From Nitrosomonas sp. (lineage in GTDB: Bacteria; Pseudomonadota; Gammaproteobacteria; Burkholderiales; Nitrosomonadaceae): DNA of 49,284 nucleotides. Under the pieces are notes generated by a model. That model was not told the DNA's origin, ran no database searches, and saw only the letters and a list, made by a program, of their open reading frames with translations. Positions 17,400-27,470 of the stretch are shown one piece after another. The stretch spans positions 1 to 49,284 of the forward strand of contig JAGNZK010000019.1 of assembly GCA_017984435.1 (NCBI GenBank), read 5' to 3'. The position numbers were made by a program, and so were the translations under genes. The first letter of the stretch is position 1, and every line of letters starts with the position of its first letter.

Positions 17400-18074
17400 T
17401 TAGATTAAGTCATGCTCGGCAAATGACATGGTGGTATTACCACCCACAATAAAATGATCGAGTACTTTAACGTCGATCATGGCTAATGCTTGTTTTAACG
17501 ATTGAGTAAGTGCTTTATCAGCATGACTGGGTTCTGCCACGCCTGAAGGATGGTTGTGCGCAAAGATGATAGCTGCTGCATTATGATGCAATGCACGTTT
17601 GATTACTTCTCTTGGATAGACACTGGCTTGTGTCAATGTGCCGCTAAATAATTCTTCGGTAGCAATTGTATGATTTTTGGCATCAAGAAAAATACCAATA
17701 AATACCTCGTGTTGTTTATTGGTTAAACTTAAACGTAGAAAATCTCGCACCAGTGCAGGTGAATTCATCGCATTTCCGTTCTTTAACGCTTCACCCAGCG
17801 CACGGCGGGCCATTTCCAACACTGCTTGCAGTTGTGTATATTTCGCAATACCCATTCCTGGCAATTGACAGAAACTGGCCTGATCGGCTGCAAATACATT
17901 GGTCAAGCTACCGAAATGCGACAGTAATTCTCGTGCCAGATCTACAGCACTTTTTCCTGTGATCCCTGTACGCAGAAATATCGCTAATAGCTCTGTGTCC
18001 GAAAGGGCGGTAACGCCTTTTTGTAATAGTTTTTCGCGGGGTCGTTCAGATATGGGCCAATCTGGAATAGCCAT
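17400..18074 (-). CDS. radC: RadC family protein (JAMM/MPN+ domain)
   Basis: The 224-residue protein has an N-terminal helix-hairpin-helix region (about 20-90, with LPGMGIAKY) and a C-terminal JAB/MPN+ domain with the metal motif HNHPSG (173-178) followed by Asp186. It matches the standard bacterial RadC length. Its once-proposed DNA-repair role is not well supported, and a metalloprotease-like activity is inferred from the motif. It converges with hpnA, with a 36-base gap. Confidence 0.93.
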   Translation of the reverse strand: MAIPDWPISERPREKLLQKGVTALSDTELLAIFLRTGITGKSAVDLARELLSHFGSLTNVFAADQASFCQLPGMGIAKYTQLQAVLEMARRALGEALKNGNAMNSPALVRDFLRLSLTNKQHEVFIGIFLDAKNHTIATEELFSGTLTQASVYPREVIKRALHHNAAAIIFAHNHPSGVAEPSHADKALTQSLKQALAMIDVKVLDHFIVGGNTTMSFAEHDLI

Positions 18075-18259
18075 AAGATATAGTTGACAATTTAATCATG
18101 TAAAATAAGGTTTATTGCGGGTTTATCACTCGTTGTCGAGATAACATTGACTGATAGCGACATGCGGTGTAGCCCTATTGAGTAAAATGAGCAAATTTAT
18201 TGATTATTAATACAATACGTTTACTTTTGTTAAACCAAGCTTATTCAGAAACTTTTAAT

Positions 18260-19462
18260 ATGATAGTACGCACATCCTCTGTATCTAAGAAGCGTTTGTT
18301 GCTGGGTATAACCGGTGGTGTGGCTGCTTATAAAGCTGCGGAACTGGCGCGCCTGTTAACGCAAGACGGAATTGATGTGCAGACGGTAATGACGCAATCC
18401 GCTTGTCATTTTGTTGGACCGGTGACTTTTCAGTCATTGACAGGCAATCCTGTTTACACGGATCTGTGGGAAACCAATACCGCCCATAACATGGCACATA
18501 TTAACTTGTCGCGTCATGTTGATATGATTTTGGTAGCGCCGGCCAGTGCGGATTTTATTGCAAGACTTGCCAGTGGCAGGGCGGATGATTTATTGGCGAC
18601 ATTATGCTTGGCGCGTGATTGCCCGCTCATGATAGCACCTGCTATGAATCGGCAAATGTGGGGGAATTCCGCGACACAGCGTAATTTGTCTTTATTGCAG
18701 CAGGATGGTATCAAGATTATCGGTCCGGCCAGTGGTGAACAGGCCTGTGGTGAAACGGGCATGGGGCGCATGCTGGAAGCTTCCGAGCTGGCAGAAACAG
18801 TACAATCCGCTTTTCAGACGGATAATTTGTTGCAGGACAAAAATGTTTTGGTGACGGCGGGAGCAACTTTTGAAGCGATTGATGCTGTCCGTGGCATAAC
18901 CAATAGCAGTTCCGGAAAAATGGGATATGCCATTGCTAAAGCTGCGGTAGAGGCGGGTGCAAAGGTTATCCTTGTTTCTGGCCCCACATGTTTGGTACCC
19001 CCGATGGTGAACAAGCTCATTCCTGTTGTGAGTGCAGAGGATATGCTGCATGCTGTGCTGGCAGAAATACCGCAGACCGATATCTTTATCAGTGTCGCCG
19101 CTGTTGCTGATTATCGCGTGGCACAAGTCAGTCAGCAGAAGATCAAGAAATCGGATAATAAGCTCTCGATAGAATTGATTGCAAATCCGGATATTCTGAG
19201 GACGATAGCCAATTTGCCCAAGCCGCCTTTTTGTGTCGGTTTCGCAGCGGAAACAGAGGATCTTGAGAAGAATGCAGCCATTAAGCGGCGTAAGAAGAAT
19301 CTGCCCTTGTTGGTTGCTAATTTAGCCCAAGATGCTATCGGTGCTGACGCGAGTGAATTGATTTTATTGGATGATGCTGGTAAACATGTTCTTCCCAAAG
19401 CGTCTAAAATGGAGCAGGCGCGGCATTTGATAAGACATATCAGCTTGCTTTATAAGCGATAA
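18260..19462 (+). CDS. coaBC: bifunctional phosphopantothenoylcysteine decarboxylase/synthetase
   Basis: CoaBC joins cysteine to 4'-phosphopantothenate and decarboxylates the product, two consecutive steps of coenzyme A synthesis. The N-terminal flavoprotein half has LLGITGGVAAYKAAELARLL, an active-site His (HNMAHINLSRH) and PAMNRQMW. The C-terminal CoaB half has VTAGATFEAIDAVRGITN, SSGKMG and FAAETED. The frame is open from a TTG at 18200, but that adds 20 residues unlike the family. The ATG at 18260 gives 400 residues, close to E. coli (406). dut follows after 22 bases, the usual coaBC-dut order. Confidence 0.95.
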   Translation: MIVRTSSVSKKRLLLGITGGVAAYKAAELARLLTQDGIDVQTVMTQSACHFVGPVTFQSLTGNPVYTDLWETNTAHNMAHINLSRHVDMILVAPASADFIARLASGRADDLLATLCLARDCPLMIAPAMNRQMWGNSATQRNLSLLQQDGIKIIGPASGEQACGETGMGRMLEASELAETVQSAFQTDNLLQDKNVLVTAGATFEAIDAVRGITNSSSGKMGYAIAKAAVEAGAKVILVSGPTCLVPPMVNKLIPVVSAEDMLHAVLAEIPQTDIFISVAAVADYRVAQVSQQKIKKSDNKLSIELIANPDILRTIANLPKPPFCVGFAAETEDLEKNAAIKRRKKNLPLLVANLAQDAIGADASELILLDDAGKHVLPKASKMEQARHLIRHISLLYKR

Positions 19463-19484
19463 AATTAAGTAAAGACCTAATCAT

Positions 19485-19934
19485 ATGAAGAAAATTGATA
19501 TTAAAATTCTTGATGAACGTTTAAATGAACAGTTGCCTAACTATGCGACACCGGGGTCAGCCGGTTTGGATTTGCGTGCCTGTATTGAGCAGCCCATTAC
19601 GATCAATCCAGGAGAAACCAGCCTTATTCCCACAGGGATTGCAGTGCATCTTGCCGATACAGGATTAGCGGCGTTGGTATTGCCGCGTTCCGGATTAGGC
19701 CACAAGCATGGCATTGTATTGGGGAACCTGGTCGGTTTGATTGACTCGGACTATCAGGGACAGATCTTGGTGTCGTGCTGGAATCGCGGCCAGACATCTT
19801 TCCGGCTTGATCCATTGGAGCGCATTGCACAACTCGTGGTAATTCCTGTGATACAGGTTGAATTTAACAAAGTGGATAGTTTTGATCAAAGCCATCGGGG
19901 CGAAGATGGCTTCGGTAGTACGGGTAAGCATTGA
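19485..19934 (+). CDS. dut: dUTP diphosphatase (dUTPase)
   Basis: The 149-residue trimeric dUTPase hydrolyses dUTP to dUMP, keeping uracil out of DNA and supplying dTMP synthesis. The five motifs are visible: GSAGLDLRA (motif 1), PTGIAVHL (2), [11 protein letters not shown] through GLIDSDYQG (motif 3 region), [13 protein letters not shown] (4) and the C-terminal [11 protein letters not shown] (5). The catalytic Asp lies in GLIDSDY. It follows coaBC closely and converges with ffh across 48 bases. Confidence 0.96.
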   Translation: MKKIDIKILDERLNEQLPNYATPGSAGLDLRACIEQPITINPGETSLIPTGIAVHLADTGLAALVLPRSGLGHKHGIVLGNLVGLIDSDYQGQILVSCWNRGQTSFRLDPLERIAQLVVIPVIQVEFNKVDSFDQSHRGEDGFGSTGKH

Positions 19935-19982
19935 TACGTTCCACCATAACCTTGGTTTCTCAGCAAGAAAGATAGCCGTCAT

Positions 19983-21332
19983 CTAGTGCAAGCGAGGGAG
20001 CATTCCCTTTAATCCGCGCATCATTTTTGATATCCCACCTTTGTTCATCATTTTCATCATTTTCTTGGCTTGTTCGAATTGCGCCAATAGGCGATTGACT
20101 TCTTGTACGGAAACGCCGGCACCTGCTGCGATGCGTCGTTTGCGAGAGGCTTTAAGGATTTCGGGTTTGGCGCGTTCCTGTTGTGTCATGGAATTAATAA
20201 TACCTTCGGTCCGATTAATTACTTTGTCGTCTACTTTTACATTTTGTGCGGCTTGGCTTAATTGAGCAGGTAGTTTGTCCATCAGGGCGCTCATGCCGCC
20301 CATATTTCTCATTTGCTGAAACTGTGCTTTAAAATCATCCAGGTCAAATGCTTTACCTGATTTCATTTTTTTCATCAGCTTTTCGGCTTCCTGCTGATCA
20401 GCACTGCGATGGGCTTCTTCAATCAATCCGAGTACATCACCCATACCCAGAATACGTGAAGCCATTCGATCGGGATGGAATGCTTCCAATCCGCTTAACT
20501 TCTCTGCAACACCGGTAAATTTGATGGGTTTGCCGGTGATATGTTTAACCGACAGTGCCGCGCCGCCACGCGCATCCCCATCCAGTTTAGTCAAGATAAC
20601 GCCGGTTAAAGGCAATGCATCGGAAAATGCTTTGGCTGTGTTAACCGCGTCCTGCCCCTGCATCGCATCAACGACGAACAAAGTTTCAATCGGTTTCAAT
20701 AATGTTTCAAGTTCGCTGATTTCTTGCATCATGGCTTCATCAATACCTAATCGACCGGCAGTATCAACGATCATGACATCATGATGATGCCTGCGTGCAT
20801 GATCCAATGCGGCTATACCGATTTCTCCAGGTTTTTGTCCGTCTTTAACGGGGAAAAAATCAGCTGCTACTTGATTGGCAAGAAGTTCTAACTGTTGGAT
20901 AGCAGCCGGACGATAAATATCACATGAGACCAATAGCACTTTCTTTTTCTTTTGTTCTATTAGCCACTTTGCCAACTTGCCACTACTGGTGGTTTTGCCC
21001 GCACCTTGTAATCCGGCCATGAGAATCACGGCAGGTGGTGTCGTGGCAAGATTAAGATCAACCTTTTCTTTCCCCATAAGGGTAATCAGTTCTTGATGCA
21101 CCACCTCCACTAAAGCTTGACCTGGTGTGAGACTGGCCATTACTTCATGGCCGATCGCTTTTTCTTTGATGCGTGAAATGAGATCTTTCACGACTGGTAA
21201 AGCGACGTCCGCTTCTAGCAATGCCAGGCGAACTTCACGCAATGCTTCCTGGATATTACTCTCGGTGAGTCTTGCTTCACCGCGTAATGTTTTAATTACA
21301 CCGGCTAGTCGACCGGTCAGATTTTCAAACAT
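19983..21332 (-). CDS. ffh: signal recognition particle protein Ffh
   Basis: The 449-residue SRP GTPase binds 4.5S RNA and signal sequences and delivers ribosomes to FtsY. It has the N domain, then the G domain with GLQGAGKTTSSGKL (P-loop, about 107-120), DTAGRLGIDE (G3) and TKLDGDARGGA (G4). The methionine-rich M domain includes RILGMGDVLGLIEEA and a tail with many Met (KKMMKMMNKGGISKMMRG). Length fits the family (about 450). It is divergent from the cytochrome assembly-type gene, as in many betaproteobacteria. Confidence 0.97.
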   Translation of the reverse strand: MFENLTGRLAGVIKTLRGEARLTESNIQEALREVRLALLEADVALPVVKDLISRIKEKAIGHEVMASLTPGQALVEVVHQELITLMGKEKVDLNLATTPPAVILMAGLQGAGKTTSSGKLAKWLIEQKKKKVLLVSCDIYRPAAIQQLELLANQVAADFFPVKDGQKPGEIGIAALDHARRHHHDVMIVDTAGRLGIDEAMMQEISELETLLKPIETLFVVDAMQGQDAVNTAKAFSDALPLTGVILTKLDGDARGGAALSVKHITGKPIKFTGVAEKLSGLEAFHPDRMASRILGMGDVLGLIEEAHRSADQQEAEKLMKKMKSGKAFDLDDFKAQFQQMRNMGGMSALMDKLPAQLSQAAQNVKVDDKVINRTEGIINSMTQQERAKPEILKASRKRRIAAGAGVSVQEVNRLLAQFEQAKKMMKMMNKGGISKMMRGLKGMLPRLH

Positions 21333-21467
21333 ATTTGAAACCCCACAAAAATAGATGAATGTAGAATAATATGATCATTCAATTTTTAATAAATATCCAG
21401 GTTAGCGCTTTGAATTTGCTGAAGTGCCATGTAGACTAACCAGCTATTTCAGCTTCTTAAAAAGTTT

Positions 21468-22316
21468 GTGATGTCATTGATCAGTATTTTAACTTATCTC
21501 ACTGCCTTCTTGCTTTATATACTAATCGGTTGGTATTTCTGGCGAAACACTTGGCATCAATCGCCATCAAATGGTGATGATCGCGTGTTAGTGATGGTTG
21601 ATTGGGTGCATTATGCCATGCTTATTCCTTTGATGCTGCATGCCGTAACACTTTATCAATCGATGTTTATTGGAACGGGACTTAGTTTTGGATTGGGTAA
21701 CGCGATTTCATCCATAGTCTGGCTGACGGCATTGATTTATTGGTTCTCAGGGTTTTTTAGTCGCTTGCAAGGATTGCAAACCTTGGTTGCACCGATTGCA
21801 GTAGCTGCTGCAATTGCAATTTTATTACCGCTAATTTTTCCATCCATGCGTCCTCTTGTGAATACTGAATTGCCCGCATTCAAAGCGCATTTGTTAGTTG
21901 CGATGATGGCCTATAGCCTGTTAACGATAGCAGCATTACATGCCTTATTGATGACAGTGGTAGAGCGCCATTTGCACCATCCTGCCACTCATCCAATACT
22001 AACGAATCTACCACCGCTGTTAGTGATGGAAAAACTGTTATTTCGTATTATATGGGTTGGATTTGTTCTACTAACGCTGACACTTGCAAGTGGTATTGTC
22101 TTCTCAAAAGAAGTTTTTGGCCAACCACTTACATTTACGCATAAAACTCTTTTTGGTTTTATCTCCTGGGGCGTGTTTGCCGCGTTGCTCATTGGCAGGC
22201 AACTGTATGGATGGCGAGGGCGGATAGCTATTCGTTGGACACTGACGGGGTTTGCAACGTTATTGCTTGCTTATATTGGTAGCAAGTTTGTATTAGAGGT
22301 TATATTAAGTCGCTAA
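21468..22316 (+). CDS. CcsA/HemX-type cytochrome c assembly family membrane protein
   Basis: The 282-residue polytopic membrane protein has about eight hydrophobic segments, in the size range of the YpjD/CcsA-like family. Conserved-looking His residues sit at membrane edges (for example HYAMLIPLMLHA, LKFKAHLL-like FKAHLLVAMMAYS and THKTLFGFISWG), and SWGVFAALLIGR matches the C-terminal part of the domain. True CcsA has a Trp-rich haem motif that is not obvious here, so the haem-handling role is uncertain. Start is GTG at 21468 or the adjoining ATG at 21471. A terminator-like hairpin lies about 150 bases downstream. Confidence 0.75.
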   Translation: MMSLISILTYLTAFLLYILIGWYFWRNTWHQSPSNGDDRVLVMVDWVHYAMLIPLMLHAVTLYQSMFIGTGLSFGLGNAISSIVWLTALIYWFSGFFSRLQGLQTLVAPIAVAAAIAILLPLIFPSMRPLVNTELPAFKAHLLVAMMAYSLLTIAALHALLMTVVERHLHHPATHPILTNLPPLLVMEKLLFRIIWVGFVLLTLTLASGIVFSKEVFGQPLTFTHKTLFGFISWGVFAALLIGRQLYGWRGRIAIRWTLTGFATLLLAYIGSKFVLEVILSR

Positions 22317-22467
22317 CATGTTTATTATTAATAACACGATCTGGGATTGTCAATAGTCCCATTTTATTTCTGGTCCACGTAATAATCTTAAGTATTTTTT
22401 GACGAAATGACATCTTGTCTAATATTAGTTAACCTGATGCTTTAATCTCTACCTGGTTCAATTCCTC

Positions 22468-22494
22468 GCTCCTTGCGGCAGGGTGCTTTATTTG
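22468..22494 (+). terminator. possible intrinsic terminator
   Basis: GCTCCTTG (22468-22475) pairs with CAGGGTGC (22479-22486), with one mismatch and one wobble, around a 3-base loop; TTTATTTG follows. It would end transcripts from the CcsA-type gene before the SH3 lipoprotein gene. Confidence 0.4.
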
Positions 22495-22532
22495 TTTATA
22501 TTTGCCAATAAAAATTTGCAAGAACAATTAGT

Positions 22533-23363
22533 ATGATTAATAACTTGGGAATGATAAGAAGCAGAATGACGGAATTGTGGATACAAACTATACCGTTTTA
22601 TTTAGTTAAAATTTCTAGCGTAGGTGCGTATCAGCTAGTCTTTATTCTGCTAATTTTAAATTTATCGGGATGTGCTTCCAAGGAACCCATCGTTATTTCA
22701 GTGATCGAGCCAGTGCCGGCGCCAACACCACAGGATGAAGATTTAAAAAATGAAATTGCACGTTTGGAGAAATTGGTTGCGGAAAAAGACGAACTGATTA
22801 AGAACACAAATATTCTGCAGAAAAGTCAAGCGCATGTGTTAAGAGAAGTCAATAAGGAGGCTACTCGTGCACAAGTGAAATTACATCGGCTAGCTACAAA
22901 ACCAGGCACAGCCTCAGCAATTGCAGAGGTAGAAGCTACCCTGGAGCATATGAAGCAGTTAAAAATTACTTCATTTGATCAGATATTGCGTATCCAAGCC
23001 CAGCGATTATTAGAGACAGCTATCTCATTTTATTCGAAAGATCAATATGCCGCTGCTATGAATCATGTGGCACAGGCGAATAATTTTATCGGATTGATAT
23101 CAGATCAGAACCGCAAGAGAGTGACACACGTAGATCAATTTCTACTTGAATTCCACATACCAGTAAAGTTACGTACAATTAAGAATGCTTTTTTACGTAA
23201 AGAACCAAATCAATATGCCCAGATCTTAACTACTCTGAAAAAAGATACCGTATTGGTGGCTAATGCTAATCAAGGTCCGTGGTTACGCGTTCAGAGAGAT
23301 AAAGATCAAGGGTGGATATTGAATACGATGCTCGAGATAGAGGAGAATCGTAATAATCCATAG
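22533..23363 (+). CDS. SH3-domain lipoprotein with coiled coil
   Basis: The 276-residue protein has a hydrophobic stretch ending in lipobox LSGC, with the lipidated Cys near residue 47 from the first ATG. That long leader suggests translation may begin at a later Met (codon 7 or 12). After a Pro-rich linker comes a coiled coil (about 66-115, Glu/Lys-rich), a helical segment and a C-terminal bacterial SH3-like domain (about 205-268; LRTIKNAFLRKEPN and WLRVQRDKDQGWI). Such proteins usually sit at the cell envelope and bind peptidoglycan or partner proteins. It converges with the GGDEF gene with only three bases between stops. No specific function is assigned. Confidence 0.7.
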   Translation: MINNLGMIRSRMTELWIQTIPFYLVKISSVGAYQLVFILLILNLSGCASKEPIVISVIEPVPAPTPQDEDLKNEIARLEKLVAEKDELIKNTNILQKSQAHVLREVNKEATRAQVKLHRLATKPGTASAIAEVEATLEHMKQLKITSFDQILRIQAQRLLETAISFYSKDQYAAAMNHVAQANNFIGLISDQNRKRVTHVDQFLLEFHIPVKLRTIKNAFLRKEPNQYAQILTTLKKDTVLVANANQGPWLRVQRDKDQGWILNTMLEIEENRNNP

Positions 23364-23366
23364 GAT

Positions 23367-25043
23367 TTATAGTGAAGCGACAGAACTGGAACTGATACTG
23401 GATTTGGGCGGTAAACAGTATGCTTGATTACGTCCAGCGCGTTTAGCTTCGTAGAGTGCACTATCAACTCTGGAAAGTAGGATAGTTAGTGATGTGTCTT
23501 CCGGTTCACTTTGTATGATACCGATACTTAAAGTTACTTTAACCGCTTCATTAATTGTGTCGCAATAGATTTTGATGACGTGCGATCGTATGCGCTCAGC
23601 GGTTTTCATGGCTTCATCAACCGTTGTTTCGGTCAAAATGATAATAAATTCATCACCACCATAACGAGCCGCAAAGTCAACGCTACGGATACAATGAAAA
23701 ATCTTTTTCGCGACAGAAACTAAGATTTCATCGCCAGCGATATGTCCGAGGCTATCATTCAGCGTTTTAAAATAATCAACATCAATCATCAGGACAGCAA
23801 ATGGACGTTTATTACGTGCATACCGGGCAAGTTGATCATTGATAATTGAATTAAGTTTGTTGCGGTTATAAAGCCCGGTAAGGCTGTCTGTGATAGACAG
23901 TGTTTCCAGTAATTGATTTTTTTGCTGCATAGCAGTACTGGCTGCAATGATCTCGGTCTGATTCTGACGTAACTTATCAGTCATCTGATTAAACATCAGC
24001 GTGAGCTGACCTAGTTCGTTACGTTGTGAAGTAGTTAATTCAACGGCAAGATCTCCTTTCACAATTCGCTCAGTGGCATTAATCAGTCTTTGCAAAGGAA
24101 CAACGATTGCATGTCCCATTCTAAAAGCAATTGAGGTAACGATAAGGAGAATGGCACTAATCAACCCGATGAATAGATTACGTTGCTGTTCCCAAGCAGC
24201 ATATATAGATTCATGACTTCTGCTTACTATTATCGTAATGGGCGGTTTTTCCGACGTATAAGCTAAACCAATTACTTTTTCTTGCAGCAGTCCTTGGAAG
24301 ATTTCAAATTCCCCCGGATTATCCTGTAATCGTTGTAATACTCTGGAATCAATTGATGCAGTACTGTCGGTGCTGAGTGCTGAAATATAACTAGCCAGCA
24401 TGATATTACCGTTCTTATCTAATAAAAGAACCTCACCTGGCGGTGATTTTACTGAGTCCTTTAAACTTGACTGAATGTTACGTAAATCAAATGTTACGAT
24501 TAATGCTCCCAATATAAAATCATCCATTGATAAAACTGGAACTGAAATACTGAGTGTGGCGGTTGTGTAGTGTGTGTTCCAATGAGGTGGAACGACAACA
24601 TTACCTTGAATTGATGCACTTTCTGGCCAATTCTGTGGCAATTGAACCGGAGCTGGTGATTCTATATTGCTGGCAATTACCTCACCATCTGTATTAATTA
24701 CAGTTAATTCAAGTACCGTTTCTAGTTTTTTATGTACAGATTTTAGGTAATGTTCCAATACTTTTGGCTGCGTTATAAACTTATTTTTCTGAGATTGGTT
24801 TGTTAATGATAGGCTCTCAATAAGAATCTTGGAAGTTGAAAGTTCGCGAGCAATGTAAATTTGATCTTTAGTCCATAAATCTAATTCACGACTGGCATAA
24901 TTTGCCAATGCACGTAATTCACGGGTTACATTTTCGCTGATCATCGCTTCATTTTGCTGAAACGAAAGTATTCCCAGCCCTAGCGAAGGTATTAAGGTGG
25001 CCAGAATCGAGAAAACAATAATTTTGCTTTTAATGCTTTTCAA
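23367..25043 (-). CDS. membrane diguanylate cyclase (Cache-HAMP-GGDEF)
   Basis: The 558-residue inner-membrane signalling protein has a first helix (about 8-27), a periplasmic Cache-type sensor (about 30-285), a second helix (289-308), HAMP (about 309-361) and a GGDEF domain (about 381-545). The catalytic loop is intact (GGDEF at 462-466), and the inhibitory I-site RxxD is present five residues before it (Arg453-Ser-Val-Asp456), predicting an active, product-inhibited cyclase making c-di-GMP. No EAL domain is present. The ligand of the sensor is unknown. In this window c-di-GMP is of interest because of the exopolysaccharide locus further right. Confidence 0.92.
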   Translation of the reverse strand: MKSIKSKIIVFSILATLIPSLGLGILSFQQNEAMISENVTRELRALANYASRELDLWTKDQIYIARELSTSKILIESLSLTNQSQKNKFITQPKVLEHYLKSVHKKLETVLELTVINTDGEVIASNIESPAPVQLPQNWPESASIQGNVVVPPHWNTHYTTATLSISVPVLSMDDFILGALIVTFDLRNIQSSLKDSVKSPPGEVLLLDKNGNIMLASYISALSTDSTASIDSRVLQRLQDNPGEFEIFQGLLQEKVIGLAYTSEKPPITIIVSRSHESIYAAWEQQRNLFIGLISAILLIVTSIAFRMGHAIVVPLQRLINATERIVKGDLAVELTTSQRNELGQLTLMFNQMTDKLRQNQTEIIAASTAMQQKNQLLETLSITDSLTGLYNRNKLNSIINDQLARYARNKRPFAVLMIDVDYFKTLNDSLGHIAGDEILVSVAKKIFHCIRSVDFAARYGGDEFIIILTETTVDEAMKTAERIRSHVIKIYCDTINEAVKVTLSIGIIQSEPEDTSLTILLSRVDSALYEAKRAGRNQAYCLPPKSSISSSSVASL

Positions 25044-25226
25044 TGCAAATATCCTATCCTTATGATAAAAGGAATATTACAGTACTGCCTGTACAAGAAT
25101 ATAATCGAATAAGGATACTTTATTATCTCTTTTTAATTTTTGTGAATCTAATTTCCAGCCACATGAGAAAGGTTCTTTATTTACGCTAAATATATACCTG
25201 AATGTTAATCAACGCCTTAAGTTAAA

Positions 25227-25652
25227 TTAATTAGTATGAAGCACAACCGGTTGTTTATCTGGGTAATTACTGATTTGGTAGCCTTGCCACAGTCTGGTGG
25301 CAATGAATGAAGCAATTGCATTAGCATGCTGCTGCAAAGTTGGATTGCCAAGTTCTTCGGTCGTTTGTCGAAAAAGCTGCAGCCAGCGCGCAAATAATTC
25401 CGCTGTGAGTTCTGGTAATGCAATATGTTTAGGCATGGGCGCGCCGCGAAATCGACTGGTTCCACGTAACTGGGCAGACCAGAAGTTTATCATTTGTATA
25501 AAGTGAGCATCCCAATCGATTACATGCGCTTCAAAAATAGGACCCAGTGAAGGATCTTTTCTGGCTTTTGTATAGAATGTATGAACAAGTCTTGCAATCT
25601 CTTCTTCAGTATATAAACTTGGATTGGGTGTTGGAAAGGGTGATTGATTCAT
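25227..25652 (-). CDS. group III truncated haemoglobin
   Basis: The 141-residue globin-like protein matches group III truncated haemoglobins in FYTKARKDPSLGPIFEAHV (about 26-44), W47 and the FWSAQLRG segment. The candidate haem-ligating proximal His is His76 (PKHIALPEL), and Tyr27 is a plausible distal Tyr. Members bind O2 or NO and are usually cytoplasmic; a role in NO or redox handling would fit an organism exposed to nitrogen oxides, but that is inference. It lies about 180 bases upstream of the GGDEF gene on the same strand and is divergent from malic enzyme. Confidence 0.88.
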   Translation of the reverse strand: MNQSPFPTPNPSLYTEEEIARLVHTFYTKARKDPSLGPIFEAHVIDWDAHFIQMINFWSAQLRGTSRFRGAPMPKHIALPELTAELFARWLQLFRQTTEELGNPTLQQHANAIASFIATRLWQGYQISNYPDKQPVVLHTN

Positions 25653-25831
25653 AATTTTTTTATTTTGGATAATTTCTTATTAAATAGGGTACGGGTAAAG
25701 TTGTGCAGTGCTCTAAGTACAAGTTAGACAGATAAGTTTATCTTTCGTTGTTCGGATTGTCCAATTGCACATGAGATGAATCATTTTATATCGATATACG
25801 TAGACGACTCGTTGTGGGGATATGAATTAAC

Positions 25832-27442
25832 ATGAGAAATCTGTATGGAAAAGCGTTGTTGGTTGATGCGGCACTTACCAAATCAACCGCATTTACGCGG
25901 GAAGAACGCGAGCGTTGTGGTTTACGCGGACTGCTTCCCTATGATGTTGCGAATATCGGCAAACAGATAGAACGCGTACTGGAGAGTATGCGCGGCAAAA
26001 GTAGCGCCATTGAAAAATATATTTTTCTAAATGCTTTACTGGAGCGTAATCAACGGCTTTTCTATCGAACAATGATTGATCATATCGAAGAGATTATGCC
26101 TTTGGTTTATACCCCGACCGTGGGTGAGGCATGTAAGGAATTTGCACATATTTTCAGAAGACCGCAAGGATTCTATATTACGCCTGAAGATCGGGGCGCT
26201 GTTGTAACGATTCTGAGAAATTGGCCTGAAGAGGATATTCGAGTGATTGTTGTGACTGATGGCGAGCGGATTCTGGGTTTAGGAGATTTGGGTGCCAATG
26301 GTATGGGGATATCTATTGGCAAAATTGCTTTATATGTAGCCTGTGCCGGACTTAATCCGGCGCAATGCATGCCAGTCATGCTCGACGTTGGCACGAATAA
26401 TGTATCGCTGCGTGAGGACCCGCTGTATTTGGGTTATCCCTATCCACGAATCAGTGGCGATGCCTATCGGTCACTGGTGGATGAATTTGTCAAGGCCGTT
26501 CAATTGCGTTTTCCGAATGCATTAATACAGTTTGAGGATTTTCTGACACCGCATGCGTTTGAGTTTTTAGATCGTTATAATGGGCAAGTTCGTTGTTTTA
26601 ACGATGATATACAAGGTACTGCAGCAGTGACGCTGGCGGGAATCTATAGTTCATGCCGTATTACTCGGAAGAAATTTGTCGATTTGAATATTATGTTCTT
26701 AGGAACCGGTTCAGCAGCTGGCGGTATTGCGGAATTGATGGTGGATGCATTCTGTGCAGCTGGACTAAGCAGACAACAAGCGCAAGAACGCTTGTGGTTT
26801 ATCGATCGGAAGGGGCTGGTGACATCAAAAAACGACAATATAAAACCGCGCATTAAACCTTTTGCCCATGAACATGCTGCGTGCAATTTTGTGGATGCCA
26901 TCGGAGATATTAAACCGGATGTGTTAATCGGTGCTACAGGTGTGGCAGGAACATTTAATGAAGCCGTTGTGCGTAAAATGGCTGCAGTGAATGAGCGTCC
27001 GGTGATGATTGCCTTGTCGAACCCGACTTCACATACCGAATGCACTGCAGAGCAAGCTTATCAATGGAGTGACGGGCGGGCAATTTTTGCCAGTGGCAGT
27101 CCTTTTGATGCTGTGCAATATGACGGTAAGTTGTTTAAGCCGGCTCAAGGTAATAATGCTTACATTTTTCCAGGGATCGGTCTGGGTATTTATGCCAGTG
27201 CTGCCAGTCTTGTCACACAAAGTATGTTTTTAGCGGCTGCGGAAGTGTTGGCAAGCATTGTTACAGAACAGGAAATTGATACTGGAGCGATTTATCCTGC
27301 GCTGACTCGTGTGCGTAAAGCATCACATGCCATTGCTGTAGCCGTCTGCCAAGTGGCCGGTCAAGAAGGATTAACCGACATTAGTTTGCCTGAGGATCTA
27401 GATGGCCATGTCCGGTCGCTGATGTATGAACCGAATTATTGA
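25832..27442 (+). CDS. maeA: malic enzyme (NAD-dependent, oxaloacetate-decarboxylating type)
   Basis: The 536-residue enzyme oxidatively decarboxylates malate to pyruvate and CO2. The catalytic-domain motif VYTPTVGEACKEF (about 92-104), GLGDLGANGMGI and LDVGTNN are present, then FEDF and the NAD(P)-binding loop FLGTGSAAGG (about 289-298). Length and order match the large (about 540-565 residue) SfcA/MaeA-type malic enzymes rather than the MaeB fusion. Cofactor preference cannot be fixed from sequence by eye. A hairpin follows about 30 bases after the stop. Confidence 0.94.
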   Translation: MRNLYGKALLVDAALTKSTAFTREERERCGLRGLLPYDVANIGKQIERVLESMRGKSSAIEKYIFLNALLERNQRLFYRTMIDHIEEIMPLVYTPTVGEACKEFAHIFRRPQGFYITPEDRGAVVTILRNWPEEDIRVIVVTDGERILGLGDLGANGMGISIGKIALYVACAGLNPAQCMPVMLDVGTNNVSLREDPLYLGYPYPRISGDAYRSLVDEFVKAVQLRFPNALIQFEDFLTPHAFEFLDRYNGQVRCFNDDIQGTAAVTLAGIYSSCRITRKKFVDLNIMFLGTGSAAGGIAELMVDAFCAAGLSRQQAQERLWFIDRKGLVTSKNDNIKPRIKPFAHEHAACNFVDAIGDIKPDVLIGATGVAGTFNEAVVRKMAAVNERPVMIALSNPTSHTECTAEQAYQWSDGRAIFASGSPFDAVQYDGKLFKPAQGNNAYIFPGIGLGIYASAASLVTQSMFLAAAEVLASIVTEQEIDTGAIYPALTRVRKASHAIAVAVCQVAGQEGLTDISLPEDLDGHVRSLMYEPNY

Positions 27443-27470
27443 TTTGGGGTTATTTACCAGCATTAATCGG

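Noticed and set aside
18084-18111. TTGACA plus TAAGGT promoter before coaBC
   Set aside because: The -35 is perfect, but the -10 match is poor and the gap is 16 bases; evidence too weak to list as a promoter.
22454-22466. tRNA-like T-arm GGTTCAATTCC before the SH3 gene
   Set aside because: No matching acceptor, D or anticodon arms were found around it; more simply part of the sequence before a hairpin.
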